Part shown: piece after piece, positions 16,201 to 24,393 of the stretch | Layout: every line of letters starts with the position of its first letter | Position numbering within the stretch: the first letter of the stretch is position 1 | IMG/VR virus record: IMGVR_UViG_3300024259_000083 | Location: 1 to 38,751 of that record | Length of the DNA: 38,751 bases | Reading direction: 5' to 3' (one strand) | From: a virus | Made by a program: the position numbers and the translations under genes | The notes under the pieces: model-generated | Told to the model about the DNA's origin: nothing | The model's input: only the letters and a program-made list of their open reading frames with translations | The model's database searches: none

Positions 16201-18342
16201 GAGAAGTTACCAACAGAAGGTTTAACAGAACAAGAAGTCATTTCAGCTCGGTTCTTATCGTTGAAAGCAAATGGTAAACAATCATCAGTACAACTTTATG
16301 ATTCAGTACTAGCAGACATTCAAACAATTAAAGCTATTGGTGAGCAATCTAAGAGTGAAGAAGACTTTAATAAAAAACTTGAGAGAGCAAAGGAAGTAGA
16401 TAAAGTATCCAAAGAAATAGATAGAATGAAGGGTGATCAAGACAGCCTTATTACTAAAATGGAGAATACTTATAGGCTTGGATTTACCAATATCTATTCC
16501 ATAATGAACTCCATAGTTGGTAAGAAGTTAGCAAAAGAACTAGATCCTACAGTATCCGAGAATAGAAAAGATACAGCTATATATTATAAGACTCGGGAAA
16601 TTATTGATAATGCTAAACGTATTTTTGGTTCAGACAGTAATCACGATATGACCAAAAGAATCAATGATATGGCTGAAGCTAAGCATAAGATTATTGATAG
16701 TGGTGGTAGATCTATTGATATTAGTACAATGGAATTAATTGATATGTATAACTCTGTTAAGAATGAATTACTGAATGAAAGATACGATAATGAGTTTGGT
16801 GCAGATCAGGTAAACTCCTTACTTGCTAACATGACTGTAGAAGAAACGAATTTCGCAGATATGCTCATGGATACAGTTCAGGAATACAAAGATGTACTCA
16901 ATGATAGAACTATTGAAATCACTGGTAGAGATATGGGTTCGGTAGATAATTATTGGATGGCAACATCCAAGACCAAGCCAGACTTCTATGATGATATCAA
17001 AATGCAGGGAGAAACTGTTGGTGCTACAAAGAATAGGGTTATGAATGCAAAGGTAGTACCAGTACCCACTAATGCATGGATCAAATCCTTGAAACATATT
17101 ACAGAAGCAGAGCATGTGAATCATTTAAGTAGAAGTTATGAAAACCTTAAAAGGACATTTTCTGATGAGAATGTTAAGTATCAAATCGTAGAGAAGTTTG
17201 GTCAGAAGGTTTATGACAGCATGATGAATCATATAGAATATATCTCTCTCAATAAGACTATTCAACAGACAGACGCTATTGCAAATGTATATGGTAAGGC
17301 ATTGAATAATTGGGTTAGGGCAAAGATTGCATCACCTACTATTTTCGTTAGACAATTAGGTTCTATATTGAACTACACCGAAGATATGAAGACTGGGGAA
17401 TGGGGTAAATACTTTGTTAAAGGTATTTCTTCTCCTCAAGCTACATTTGAATTTATGTGGGAAAATGTACCATTCTTGAGAGCTAGATATAATCGTGGAT
17501 TTAATGAAGCTATGAAAGAAGCTATGACTGGTGCTAATGGTTTGAAACAGAACATGGGTAGTTTTGCAAATGCAATTACTTCTCTTACGAGATCTGGAGA
17601 TGTTACAGCAATTATTTATGGTGGATATCCAGTAATACAAGCTGAACTGGTGAAGGGTAAGAGCATGCAAGAAGCAGTGGATGAATTTGAGAGAAGAACA
17701 TTACAAGCACAGCAATATGGTGGATCAACTGGTTTGTCGCATTTCCAGAATCAACCCAATGCGTTTGCGAAGACGTTATTAAGGTTTAAGAATACTCTGA
17801 ATCAGTATTTGAGAAAACAAGCTGATGCAGTTATTAGTTATAGGAATAAAGATATTAGCGCTGGTCATTTAGCAAAGACTACAGCGATTTATACAGTTTT
17901 GAATCCAATGCTATATGTATCACTGGGTTGGGCAGTTAATACTGCATTCAAAGGAGCATTTGGAGCGTATGATCCTGATGATGATGAAATTAGAGAAGAT
18001 ATCATGATGCAACTGGCAATCAATCCATTTCAAGCAATACCAATACTTGATGGCATATCTGAATATGTTTACAGAAGACTAAGGGGTAGAAAAACTTACG
18101 GAGTATTTTCAACTCCAATGCTTGATGAAGTGGAAACTGCATTCTTTAAGATATCTAAGCAAGAACCAACATTCCTTGATATTATTGAAGCGTTAAGTGC
18201 ATTACAAGAACCAGTAACAGGAATACCAACTCAAACCATTCTCAGATATTACAAGTACACTCAACCTGATAGTGGTAAAAGTAAGAAGGGTAAAGCAACA
18301 GATGATGATGAGATTATCAGAGCAAGATTTAACATGAACTAA
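13267..18342 (+). CDS. Giant internal virion/ejection protein (1691 aa) with embedded ParB-like fold
   Basis: 1691 aa, the largest gene. Visible regions in order: a soluble N-terminus; Gly/Ala-rich hydrophobic segments at about residues 225-260 and 320-385 that could insert in membranes; a segment at about 630-680 with PILAVDHNGQVISGY, resembling the ParB-like pattern PI-V-x-G-xVIxGxxR but lacking the usual HHR; long charged coiled coils at about 690-1080; helical middle domains; and another hydrophobic stretch at about 1535-1560. Such size, helicity and position after two smaller virion proteins match ejection proteins that build a trans-envelope channel, like T7 gp16. No lytic transglycosylase motif is obvious. 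It ends overlapping the fibre gene by 1 nt (TAATGG). Confidence 0.7.
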   Translation: MPIQWKPINADDVEPTTEQLTSWRPPTLSEIQAREKTSQQIIDNLLGGKPVGGFTFDPKRYTEEGEKIYPKRSGWKKTMDFGGLVVAQSEKNLADAWNFTTEFIVRESPSVLLGDRDNDMLQGALEAISQTPEEKEAVTKKFEIGQEKVDRWVREYKFEYDYMKEKGSIIQDNMFFLPNLTQKAVEATEMMVEANQPDWYKDKDWENMSLQQKFSSEGIMKTLYATSNGLLASLATMLVTRGATGGTLLGTSIIGASTAEDIKNSAILHGVDRSEANRLGLAGGLPVMLLEKLGWDNILGNTLLKKWGVSFFSKILGKRVGAGVSGTLTATAIETATEVTQEEVQMFAESAFRDIGLDERKTRDIMAGFGGFLNGLFVGGGTISFNTMTANPDGIQTMTTEQIISHEMNSKPALRQMVDTGMDRSFEGEVLSDDFANGVIDDVEIQVGYYNGKHKVEVMENFEALRNQKYRSLRDLVHAVNQSLPKRVDLASRKLYVEQAFQRAIVLSDESDPDVIAGAFVKGEEDSKVLGVQIKKAPTVYAPNPNALPVSKIMDVPRPQQAELEDMAVQNSVPAVIQGIQMADAIVGDNTTTEEYQAYIRDHKLEGLEFKKEMVDAKMLMKMNQDNKSKDKYSDSPILAVDHNGQVISGYNILVDTVQAGNTKVAVYASKPIEGADLSQYPRTAMEESKMAQLDYTREQEARQRNEQEVQLEQEIEGARKALEELVYTDSQRELDYQNFKKLAKKKPAVLDASTDFEGMRIMFKDENLDQSIANSATDVTNDELLDMFKERFNTEMELRELSKQKTPSELAKLQTIKAEKVIRKATVRGEKEKQKVIKMTEKTALKNKLRTLLRGIREGQKMTKEQIKEVQSKLVAIIKESGIEAKDQAKFLSVVKNTQTQAQLAKLLPKLEQRLGDLTDTKLKNQLDKQIKRELKGIKPKKIGSKRVAKYSYEENKFLESIRSMNGYNQEKAQEELEKLPTEGLTEQEVISARFLSLKANGKQSSVQLYDSVLADIQTIKAIGEQSKSEEDFNKKLERAKEVDKVSKEIDRMKGDQDSLITKMENTYRLGFTNIYSIMNSIVGKKLAKELDPTVSENRKDTAIYYKTREIIDNAKRIFGSDSNHDMTKRINDMAEAKHKIIDSGGRSIDISTMELIDMYNSVKNELLNERYDNEFGADQVNSLLANMTVEETNFADMLMDTVQEYKDVLNDRTIEITGRDMGSVDNYWMATSKTKPDFYDDIKMQGETVGATKNRVMNAKVVPVPTNAWIKSLKHITEAEHVNHLSRSYENLKRTFSDENVKYQIVEKFGQKVYDSMMNHIEYISLNKTIQQTDAIANVYGKALNNWVRAKIASPTIFVRQLGSILNYTEDMKTGEWGKYFVKGISSPQATFEFMWENVPFLRARYNRGFNEAMKEAMTGANGLKQNMGSFANAITSLTRSGDVTAIIYGGYPVIQAELVKGKSMQEAVDEFERRTLQAQQYGGSTGLSHFQNQPNAFAKTLLRFKNTLNQYLRKQADAVISYRNKDISAGHLAKTTAIYTVLNPMLYVSLGWAVNTAFKGAFGAYDPDDDEIREDIMMQLAINPFQAIPILDGISEYVYRRLRGRKTYGVFSTPMLDEVETAFFKISKQEPTFLDIIEALSALQEPVTGIPTQTILRYYKYTQPDSGKSKKGKATDDDEIIRARFNMN

Positions 18343-20552
18343 TGGATATAACAGAATTATATAATAATCAGAAAGCCATCTGGGATATAGTCCAACAGGG
18401 CATAACCTATAAGTCTATTCGTATTGGTGATTTTACCAGCTTTCTGGATAATACTGATACTCCTAGTAGTTATTCCGGACAAGCTACAAAGGCAGTGGTG
18501 GTTAAATCTGATGAAACTGGATTAGAGTTTGCTACTATTGCAGTTACAGATGTCAAGGTGGGTATAGATGCTGGTGCTACCGCCGGCTATTTAGGTGCAA
18601 GTAGTGGAGATGGTGTGATTAGGACTGGTGCATTGCTCACTTATACAGATGGTGGAGATTTCATCACTATAGCTGTTGATGAAGCTAGTATAGATCATGG
18701 TGCTATCACTGGACTTGGTGATGATGATCACACGCAGTATATTAAACATGCACTAGCGACTGCTACAAATGATTTCCTTGTAGCTTCTGGTAGTGGTGCG
18801 TATATTAAAAAAACACTAGCTGAAACTGGTGCAATACTAGAAGGAGATATAGATCATGGAAATATACAAGGACTTGGAGATGGTTCTGATCATAGCTTTA
18901 TAGATCAGGATGTTACTTCAGGTTCAACTCCTACATTTACTGGAACAAACTTCACAGGAATCCCAGTAGCAGGAACTGCACTGGTAGCAGGAACTAATAT
19001 CACACTCGCAACAAATACATTAAACGTGGATGATGCATTTCTTATAAATGATGGTGATGATGTTACTACTGGAAAGATTGAGATGGCATCTTTAGAGATT
19101 ACTGCATCTATCAATCATACTGTGACAGATTCATCTGATGACTTGCTTTTTATCAACCCAAATTCTAACGGAAATTTTGTATTTAGAGTTAATAGTGCTG
19201 GTACAAATCATGATTTCTTAACAGTAGACGCTTCTGTACCTAGATTACTTCTTCAAACAGATTCTGAAGAACCAATTGGGACAAATGGATTGTTTTCAAT
19301 TACTGGCCCTATTAGAGCTTCTATTATTGGTGCTTGTATGAATTTTAGTCCAACCGTAACTGGCGCTTCTTTTGTAGCTGTTGTAGCTGGTCCTACTATG
19401 GATACTTCATCAGTAGTACAGGCATTTAGATTATTACCCAACTGGACTGCTGGAAGTAAACATTATATGCAAGCCATGTTTGTCGCCCCACAAACACATG
19501 AGGTGAATAATGATGATGACTTTACTGCGGTAACTGAAAGTGGTATTTTTAGAAATGTTAATGCAGTATTCTTTGATGATGCTTCTAATATTGATTATAA
19601 TTGGTTAATCTTTGGTGGAGCGGTTAGTCTTATAGATATTGGTGCTACAGTAAATGCTGATTATGAAGAGAATATACTTACCATGACTGGTGGTGCTACA
19701 AGACCACTAGGTGTATTGGGTAGTGTGATACAACGTGGTCTTAAAATGCGTGGTTGGGGAACACAAGTTGCATTGCAGGCTGGTGATTTAGTCAGGGCGT
19801 TAGATGCTGATGGTGGGATATTCGCTCATGCTTACGATTACACTGGAAGTAATAATGGCATCTTTTTTGGCACTGGTATAGACGTTGGAATGGGTTATGA
19901 TGGAACTGATTTTATAATAGATACTCAACTTGTAGGAACTGGTGCCTTAGCTCTACCTAAAACATCTACATCAGGAATTAAAGTAGATACAACAACCCCC
20001 ACTTTTGGTTGGAGAGATATAACTGGAGAAATAACAAATGCTGGTGGTGCTAACAAACCTACAAATACGACATATAGAGGGGGGATAGACCAGTTTCGCT
20101 TTTCAGCAGGTGATGAATCTATTATTAGATACCATATTCCGCATGATTATGTAGCTGGAACAGATATTCACATCCACGTTCATTGGTCGCATATTTCAGC
20201 CATAGTTACTGGTGGCACAATAACATTCACAGCAGAAAGTATTTATGCTAAAGGACACAATCAAACAGCGTTCTCTGCACCAGTCACAGGTACGTTTGTA
20301 GGTACGGCATCAACTACACAATATCAACATATAATATCTGAAACACAATATTCAGCAAGCTCACCTGCTGGGTTACAATTAGATACAGATGATTTAGAAC
20401 CAGATGGGGTTATCTTAATTAGATTAGAGATGACAACTAATAATATAACCTCTAGTGGCGCTGTTCCCGACCCCTTCATCCATGAAGTAGATATTCATTA
20501 TCAATCAACTAATATAGGAACAAAGGATAAAGCACCAGACTTTTATACTTAA
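18342..20552 (+). CDS. Large tail fibre / receptor-binding protein
   Basis: 736 aa. A short helical N-terminus (YNNQKAIWDIVQQGI) is followed by beta-rich repeats including GLGDDDHTQYI and GLGDGSDHSFI, the Gly-Leu-x-Asp-Asp-His-x-Gln-Tyr signature common in trimeric phage fibres. The middle is Gly/Thr-rich. A distinct C-terminal domain (about 560-736) with YHIPHDYVAGTDIHIHVHW is probably a jelly-roll type domain, and the end is KAPDFYT. It probably binds the host surface. It is the last large gene of the rightward block and starts on the preceding stop. No peptidase-type self-cleavage motif was seen. Confidence 0.75.
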   Translation: MDITELYNNQKAIWDIVQQGITYKSIRIGDFTSFLDNTDTPSSYSGQATKAVVVKSDETGLEFATIAVTDVKVGIDAGATAGYLGASSGDGVIRTGALLTYTDGGDFITIAVDEASIDHGAITGLGDDDHTQYIKHALATATNDFLVASGSGAYIKKTLAETGAILEGDIDHGNIQGLGDGSDHSFIDQDVTSGSTPTFTGTNFTGIPVAGTALVAGTNITLATNTLNVDDAFLINDGDDVTTGKIEMASLEITASINHTVTDSSDDLLFINPNSNGNFVFRVNSAGTNHDFLTVDASVPRLLLQTDSEEPIGTNGLFSITGPIRASIIGACMNFSPTVTGASFVAVVAGPTMDTSSVVQAFRLLPNWTAGSKHYMQAMFVAPQTHEVNNDDDFTAVTESGIFRNVNAVFFDDASNIDYNWLIFGGAVSLIDIGATVNADYEENILTMTGGATRPLGVLGSVIQRGLKMRGWGTQVALQAGDLVRALDADGGIFAHAYDYTGSNNGIFFGTGIDVGMGYDGTDFIIDTQLVGTGALALPKTSTSGIKVDTTTPTFGWRDITGEITNAGGANKPTNTTYRGGIDQFRFSAGDESIIRYHIPHDYVAGTDIHIHVHWSHISAIVTGGTITFTAESIYAKGHNQTAFSAPVTGTFVGTASTTQYQHIISETQYSASSPAGLQLDTDDLEPDGVILIRLEMTTNNITSSGAVPDPFIHEVDIHYQSTNIGTKDKAPDFYT

Positions 20553-20561
20553 TAAAAAAAT

Positions 20562-20843
20562 ATGAAAATTAAAAGAATAGGGCAAAATGAGTATGAGGTT
20601 ACTCGTACTAAAAAGATTAAAGATAAAGATAACCAACAGGTTGAAGTTTTTGATAAACCTATAACTTATGGGTTGCAGAAAGCTAAACATGAACGAGATG
20701 GATTGGTCGCACTTGCTGATGCTTTAGCTGATCCAAAAAGAGTGGCTACACAAAGACAAATACATCTAGATCATATAGCTGAACTTGATGAAATCATTAC
20801 TGCCATAGAAGGTAACTTTGATACTGAAGCTATTCTTGAATAA
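20562..20843 (+). CDS. Small conserved-looking protein after the fibre gene
   Basis: 93 aa. The N-terminal half is strand-like and basic (KIKRIGQNEYEVTRTKK); the C-terminal half is helical and acidic. There are no Cys or membrane segments. Its place directly after a fibre gene suggests a fibre assembly or attachment factor, which is inference only. It is the final rightward gene, and its last 14 nt overlap the end of the oppositely oriented glycosyltransferase gene. Confidence 0.65.
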   Translation: MKIKRIGQNEYEVTRTKKIKDKDNQQVEVFDKPITYGLQKAKHERDGLVALADALADPKRVATQRQIHLDHIAELDEIITAIEGNFDTEAILE

Positions 20844-21792
20844 CCTCTAGTAATTTATCTGTTGACTTCTCCCACGTCATGCTAAGGGATGTATGATAAC
20901 CATTTTCTGTTATTCTATTGTATTCTTCTTTATCCTGTATCAATCTACCAATACCATTCACAAGATCGGAATCGTTGTTAGACATAATACAGTTCTCTCC
21001 ATCTACACAGAACTCTGCATTTCCGCCAGAATTAGTTGTAACTACTGCGCACTTGCAAGCCATAGCTTCTAGATGAGATAAACCAAAACCTTCAAATTCA
21101 GAAGTCTTCAATAAAATATCACAGTTCTGATATGCATTCACTATAGTGATATCATTTGGATCAGTAATTTGGTGATCAAATATACTCTCGTCTTGAGGGT
21201 TTTTTGTTATCTCCCACAATTCTAAATTCTGACCATACTCATCTTTGAGTTTCTTCATGATCTGAATAGCGCGTTGTCTCCCTTTGGTTTTGTCAGCAGT
21301 GGAGGATTCAAATAGTATTCTAAAGGAAGGATGTAGCTTTGCAAATTTAGCCGGCGTAAAGAAGTTGGTATCCACTCCGTTTGGAACTATCTGAGGATCT
21401 TTACATGATTCTCCAGCCCACTTAGAAACAGAGATAAACTGATAATCCTCTCTTTGCATCTCTAGTAGGTTTTGTCTTTTGAAACTACCATCAGGATATG
21501 ATAAGTGGTCTCTACCCTGATTGAGGTGGAATATTCTCTTTGCTGGGTATTGTGTCAAATCATCAAATTGTACCCACCATAGGCTAATTAGCACATCAAC
21601 TCCCAATTCAAGGTCTGCTAGAGGGCGTATTTTGACGTTGTAACGGCTTTTCCAGTCCTCAATGGACTGTTCAGCGCTATTGGCGTAAATCTCTGCTGTA
21701 TGTCCTCTTTTGTTTAATTCTTGACAGTATTCAAATGCGACACGAATTCCCCCACATTTTATAACTTGGTTGGCTGTAAATGCTATCTTCAT
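20830..21792 (-). CDS. Glycosyltransferase, GT-B fold (GT4-like)
   Basis: 320 aa. The N-terminal Rossmann half begins AFTANQVIKCGGIRVAFEYC, with the GGxxV loop of GT4-type enzymes. The C-terminal half has the nucleotide-sugar site EFEGFGLSHLEAMAC (E-x7-E motif, about residues 232-246) and TTNSGGNAEFC. It would transfer an activated sugar to a glycan or lipid acceptor at the cytoplasmic face. It is the last gene of the leftward operon; its start overlaps the preceding gene by 4 nt (ATGA). No terminator is visible beyond its stop, where it overlaps the convergent gene. Confidence 0.85.
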   Translation of the reverse strand: MKIAFTANQVIKCGGIRVAFEYCQELNKRGHTAEIYANSAEQSIEDWKSRYNVKIRPLADLELGVDVLISLWWVQFDDLTQYPAKRIFHLNQGRDHLSYPDGSFKRQNLLEMQREDYQFISVSKWAGESCKDPQIVPNGVDTNFFTPAKFAKLHPSFRILFESSTADKTKGRQRAIQIMKKLKDEYGQNLELWEITKNPQDESIFDHQITDPNDITIVNAYQNCDILLKTSEFEGFGLSHLEAMACKCAVVTTNSGGNAEFCVDGENCIMSNNDSDLVNGIGRLIQDKEEYNRITENGYHTSLSMTWEKSTDKLLEVIQE

Positions 21793-22064
21793 AAATCTTT
21801 CTCCCTTAATGTTTTACGCATGAGCATATAGTTAAATATATCAAATAATTCTTCACCAATCTCTATATCTAATTGTTGTTCTTGCTTGAATCTCTTTTGC
21901 CAGTTACCATGTTTCTCATCTCCTTCAACCATTTTTGAAAAAGCTATTGTATAAAATTCTTCCCAATTTTCAAAAGAATCAATCTGGTTAATTAGCGCCT
22001 TAATAAACTCTTTCTTCTTAATCTTCTTTGTATCCATAAAGAATGCATTTAGATATTTCTTCAT
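21789..22064 (-). CDS. Small helical protein, unknown (weak MazG-like pattern)
   Basis: 91 aa, helical and charged. The C-terminal sequence IGEELFDIFNYMLMRK, preceded by DEKHGNWQKR, recalls the helical EExxD pattern of MazG-type nucleotide pyrophosphohydrolases, but the protein is short and only one such helix is clear. It overlaps both neighbours by 4 nt, so it is translated within the glycan operon. The function is not assigned. Confidence 0.65.
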   Translation of the reverse strand: MKKYLNAFFMDTKKIKKKEFIKALINQIDSFENWEEFYTIAFSKMVEGDEKHGNWQKRFKQEQQLDIEIGEELFDIFNYMLMRKTLREKDL

Positions 22065-22234
22065 TGTTTTTTATCTTTAAGTGATATAAATACTTTGAGT
22101 GTTTTATCGTTATCTTGTAAATCTAACTCTACCTTAATATTGTCATGCCAGAATACAAAAGCTCTACCACCACCTTTTTCTAAAGATTTGGCGTGGTTGA
22201 TTACTTCTACTCTAGTTACTTTATCTATTATCAT
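22061..22234 (-). CDS. Short ORF in glycan cassette (57 aa)
   Basis: 57 aa, beginning MIIDKVTRVEVINHAKSL. It fits exactly between its neighbours: its ATG overlaps the stop of the tandem glycosyltransferase (ATGA) and its TGA overlaps the next ATG. The central part (GGGRAFVFWHDNIKVELDLQ) alternates like beta strands. This coupling on both sides is the main evidence that it is real. The function is unknown. Confidence 0.75.
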   Translation of the reverse strand: MIIDKVTRVEVINHAKSLEKGGGRAFVFWHDNIKVELDLQDNDKTLKVFISLKDKKQ

Positions 22235-23694
22235 ATGAATTTACCATACCTTTCGTTTAATTCCTGAAATCCCTGCGCTTGATTCTCATCTAGAATATTA
22301 ATCCTTGAGAAGCCATGTTGTCTGTACTGGAATAGTGGTTCATGGATTTGCACAAAGTTATATTCTTGTTTGACAAGTAAATTTAACCAGAAATCATAAT
22401 CATCATAAACAACACTGTCATTATAACCACCAGATGTAGTGAAACATTGACGATCTACTAAAGCACAACAGGAAGGAACGCACTGGGCTGATCTCATATT
22501 TTCTAAAGTAATCTCTGGAAAGATGTGATGCTCTTGCTCCATTTCTCCGAACTGACTCATATCAGTAGCAACAACCTGAACGTCTCCCTTCATGTGAGCT
22601 AGAGTCTTTTCAATGAAGTCTTCTCTTAACTTGTCATCAGCATCAAGGCAGATAAAGTAATCACCGGTTGAATGTTCAATCCCCTTATTCCTTGAGTGGA
22701 CTACTCCAGAGTTTTCATCATTAATCAGCAGGGTTATTGGCAACTTCTTAATTATGGATACAGAGTTATCGGTACTCTTGTCATCAACTACAATAATTTC
22801 AAAAGGTTTAACAGTTTGATTCAAGCAGGAATCAATAGCATCTTTCACATATTTACTGTAGTTGTAATTAGTAATAATTATAGAGACTTTTGGATCAACA
22901 ATATTATCTATAGGAATATCATCAGGTATATCTACTTTCTCCATTTGCACCATTCCACATACCCATCCATTACCTCTGACCATCACTTCTCTGGCTTCTT
23001 CGGTTTGTTCTGGGGAGAGATTATCAACGTACTTTTTCCATTTAGTATATTCAAAGTTGTACCCTCTAGTTCTAGCAAGGTGGTAGAAGTTAGCATCTAG
23101 AAGTATTGGTTGTAGTGGATGTTCTTGAGATGTGTCTTCCATGTTGTCATATTCTAATATTCCAACTGTTCCTTTCGGTTTGTTGGGAGCAAGTAAATAT
23201 TCCTCTTTTACATGAGTCATATCAACTGGTAGAACTCCCTTATACCCCTCTACAGCTTCTCTTTTATAAAGACGATCTGGATAGTGAGGAAATCCTGATT
23301 CAGTATATCCATCTCTCCATGTTAGATTATAATAACCAACTCTAAAAGATATGGATTTCACATTGTAGTCTACGGCTTGTCTGATGTTCTTCATTGATTG
23401 TTCAGGGTAGTACTCATCTGCATCAACTTGTAAGAACCAATCAGAGGTACATTGCTCCAGAGAGTAATTCCTAACAGCTCCCATATCTACTACAGCTTGC
23501 TTTGGATAATCAAATATCTTAATCTTTGGATCATTAATAGATTGAACAATCTTATTAGTATCATCTGTTGATCCATTATCAACTACTATTACTTCATCTA
23601 CAAAAGGTAGTACTAATTCAAGAGAACCTTTTATAAATTGTTCCTCATTGTACACACAGTATAAAACACTTAATGTGGTTTTTGGTCTTCCCAT
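22231..23694 (-). CDS. Tandem GT2-family glycosyltransferase
   Basis: About 487 aa from the ATG at 23694, which has GGGAG at a suitable distance; an ATG 12 nt further upstream lacks one. There are two GT-A domains in series. Domain 1 (about 1-240) has VLYCVYNEEQF, VVDNGSTDDT and a DADE metal motif. Domain 2 (about 265-487) has SIIITNYNYSKYV, VVDDKSTDNS and a DADD motif. Two sugar-transfer activities in one chain are likely, perhaps building a disaccharide. It overlaps the LicD-like gene upstream and the 57-aa gene downstream. The enzyme probably works at the cytoplasmic membrane face. Donors cannot be predicted. Confidence 0.88.
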   Translation of the reverse strand: MGRPKTTLSVLYCVYNEEQFIKGSLELVLPFVDEVIVVDNGSTDDTNKIVQSINDPKIKIFDYPKQAVVDMGAVRNYSLEQCTSDWFLQVDADEYYPEQSMKNIRQAVDYNVKSISFRVGYYNLTWRDGYTESGFPHYPDRLYKREAVEGYKGVLPVDMTHVKEEYLLAPNKPKGTVGILEYDNMEDTSQEHPLQPILLDANFYHLARTRGYNFEYTKWKKYVDNLSPEQTEEAREVMVRGNGWVCGMVQMEKVDIPDDIPIDNIVDPKVSIIITNYNYSKYVKDAIDSCLNQTVKPFEIIVVDDKSTDNSVSIIKKLPITLLINDENSGVVHSRNKGIEHSTGDYFICLDADDKLREDFIEKTLAHMKGDVQVVATDMSQFGEMEQEHHIFPEITLENMRSAQCVPSCCALVDRQCFTTSGGYNDSVVYDDYDFWLNLLVKQEYNFVQIHEPLFQYRQHGFSRINILDENQAQGFQELNERYGKFI

Positions 23695-24173
23695 TTGTTC
23701 TCCCATCTATCAAATTTAATTTTATATATTTTAGTTTGTCCTATCTCACTTGATGGAGTTTGCCAATCAGTAAACCATTCGTGGAACAGCTGACCATAGA
23801 TAATTGGTATGTTGCACTGCACTCCGTTGAACATCTTTTTATCTAGCTTGACGTCTTGAGGTAATCTATCCTGCATCCAGTCATCTTCGCAGTAATACCG
23901 ATAATCCCCTATACGAAAAAAGCACTGGATATTAATAGGTAGATTCCCATTTGGTACAGTCCAGTACGAAGTTTGACCATTAAACATTTTTACTATTGAG
24001 TGTTCTATGTTTAAGGTTTTGATAGCCCATGCATCTTCAAAGTACATAGCGATATCAATATCCGTATCACCTTTGCAAGTTTCTCCATCTCTCACAGCAC
24101 CGAGTAGTGAACCTGATGTAAGCCACCACCGGATGCCAGAGAAATTGAGTTCATGCACTAGTGTCTTTAACAT
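23670..24173 (-). CDS. LicD-like phospho-group transferase
   Basis: 167 aa, shorter than typical LicD (about 260). The N-terminal core has WWLTSGSLLGAVRDG and DTDIDIAMY, the signature of the LicD/fukutin nucleotidyltransferase fold, which transfers phosphocholine or other phospho-polyols from a CDP carrier to a glycan. The rest has Trp/Tyr-rich strands. With the cytidylyltransferase two genes upstream it would make a minimal CDP-activation plus transfer pair. Its 3' end overlaps the tandem GT2 gene by 25 nt. The transferred group is not predictable; phosphocholine is only one option. Confidence 0.78.
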   Translation of the reverse strand: MLKTLVHELNFSGIRWWLTSGSLLGAVRDGETCKGDTDIDIAMYFEDAWAIKTLNIEHSIVKMFNGQTSYWTVPNGNLPINIQCFFRIGDYRYYCEDDWMQDRLPQDVKLDKKMFNGVQCNIPIIYGQLFHEWFTDWQTPSSEIGQTKIYKIKFDRWENKWEDQKPH

Positions 24174-24177
24174 GTCT

Positions 24178-24369
24178 TTATTTTTTTAAGAATTTATATG
24201 TTGTGTATCCAACTATGACTACTCCTGCGAATAGACAATAGCCTAAGAAATCTATCCAACCAATCATCTCTATCCACTCTATGACCTGCCAACAAGCAGG
24301 AATTAGAATTGCTAGAGCAACGATAATGGCAATAAGTACTGCCTTTAACTCGTCTTCTTCATTATTCAT
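24178..24369 (-). CDS. Small two-span membrane protein
   Basis: 63 aa. There are two hydrophobic stretches, about residues 9-30 (AVLIAIIVALAILIPACW) and 36-58 (IGWIDFLGYCLFAGVVIVGY), with an acidic N-terminus and a lysine-rich C-terminus. It sits between the cytidylyltransferase and the LicD-like gene with small gaps, so it may anchor the pathway to the membrane, or be a superinfection or envelope protein. No family is recognised. Confidence 0.7.
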   Translation of the reverse strand: MNNEEDELKAVLIAIIVALAILIPACWQVIEWIEMIGWIDFLGYCLFAGVVIVGYTTYKFLKK

Positions 24370-24393
24370 ATAAGGTTGTCAATGATTAACCTT

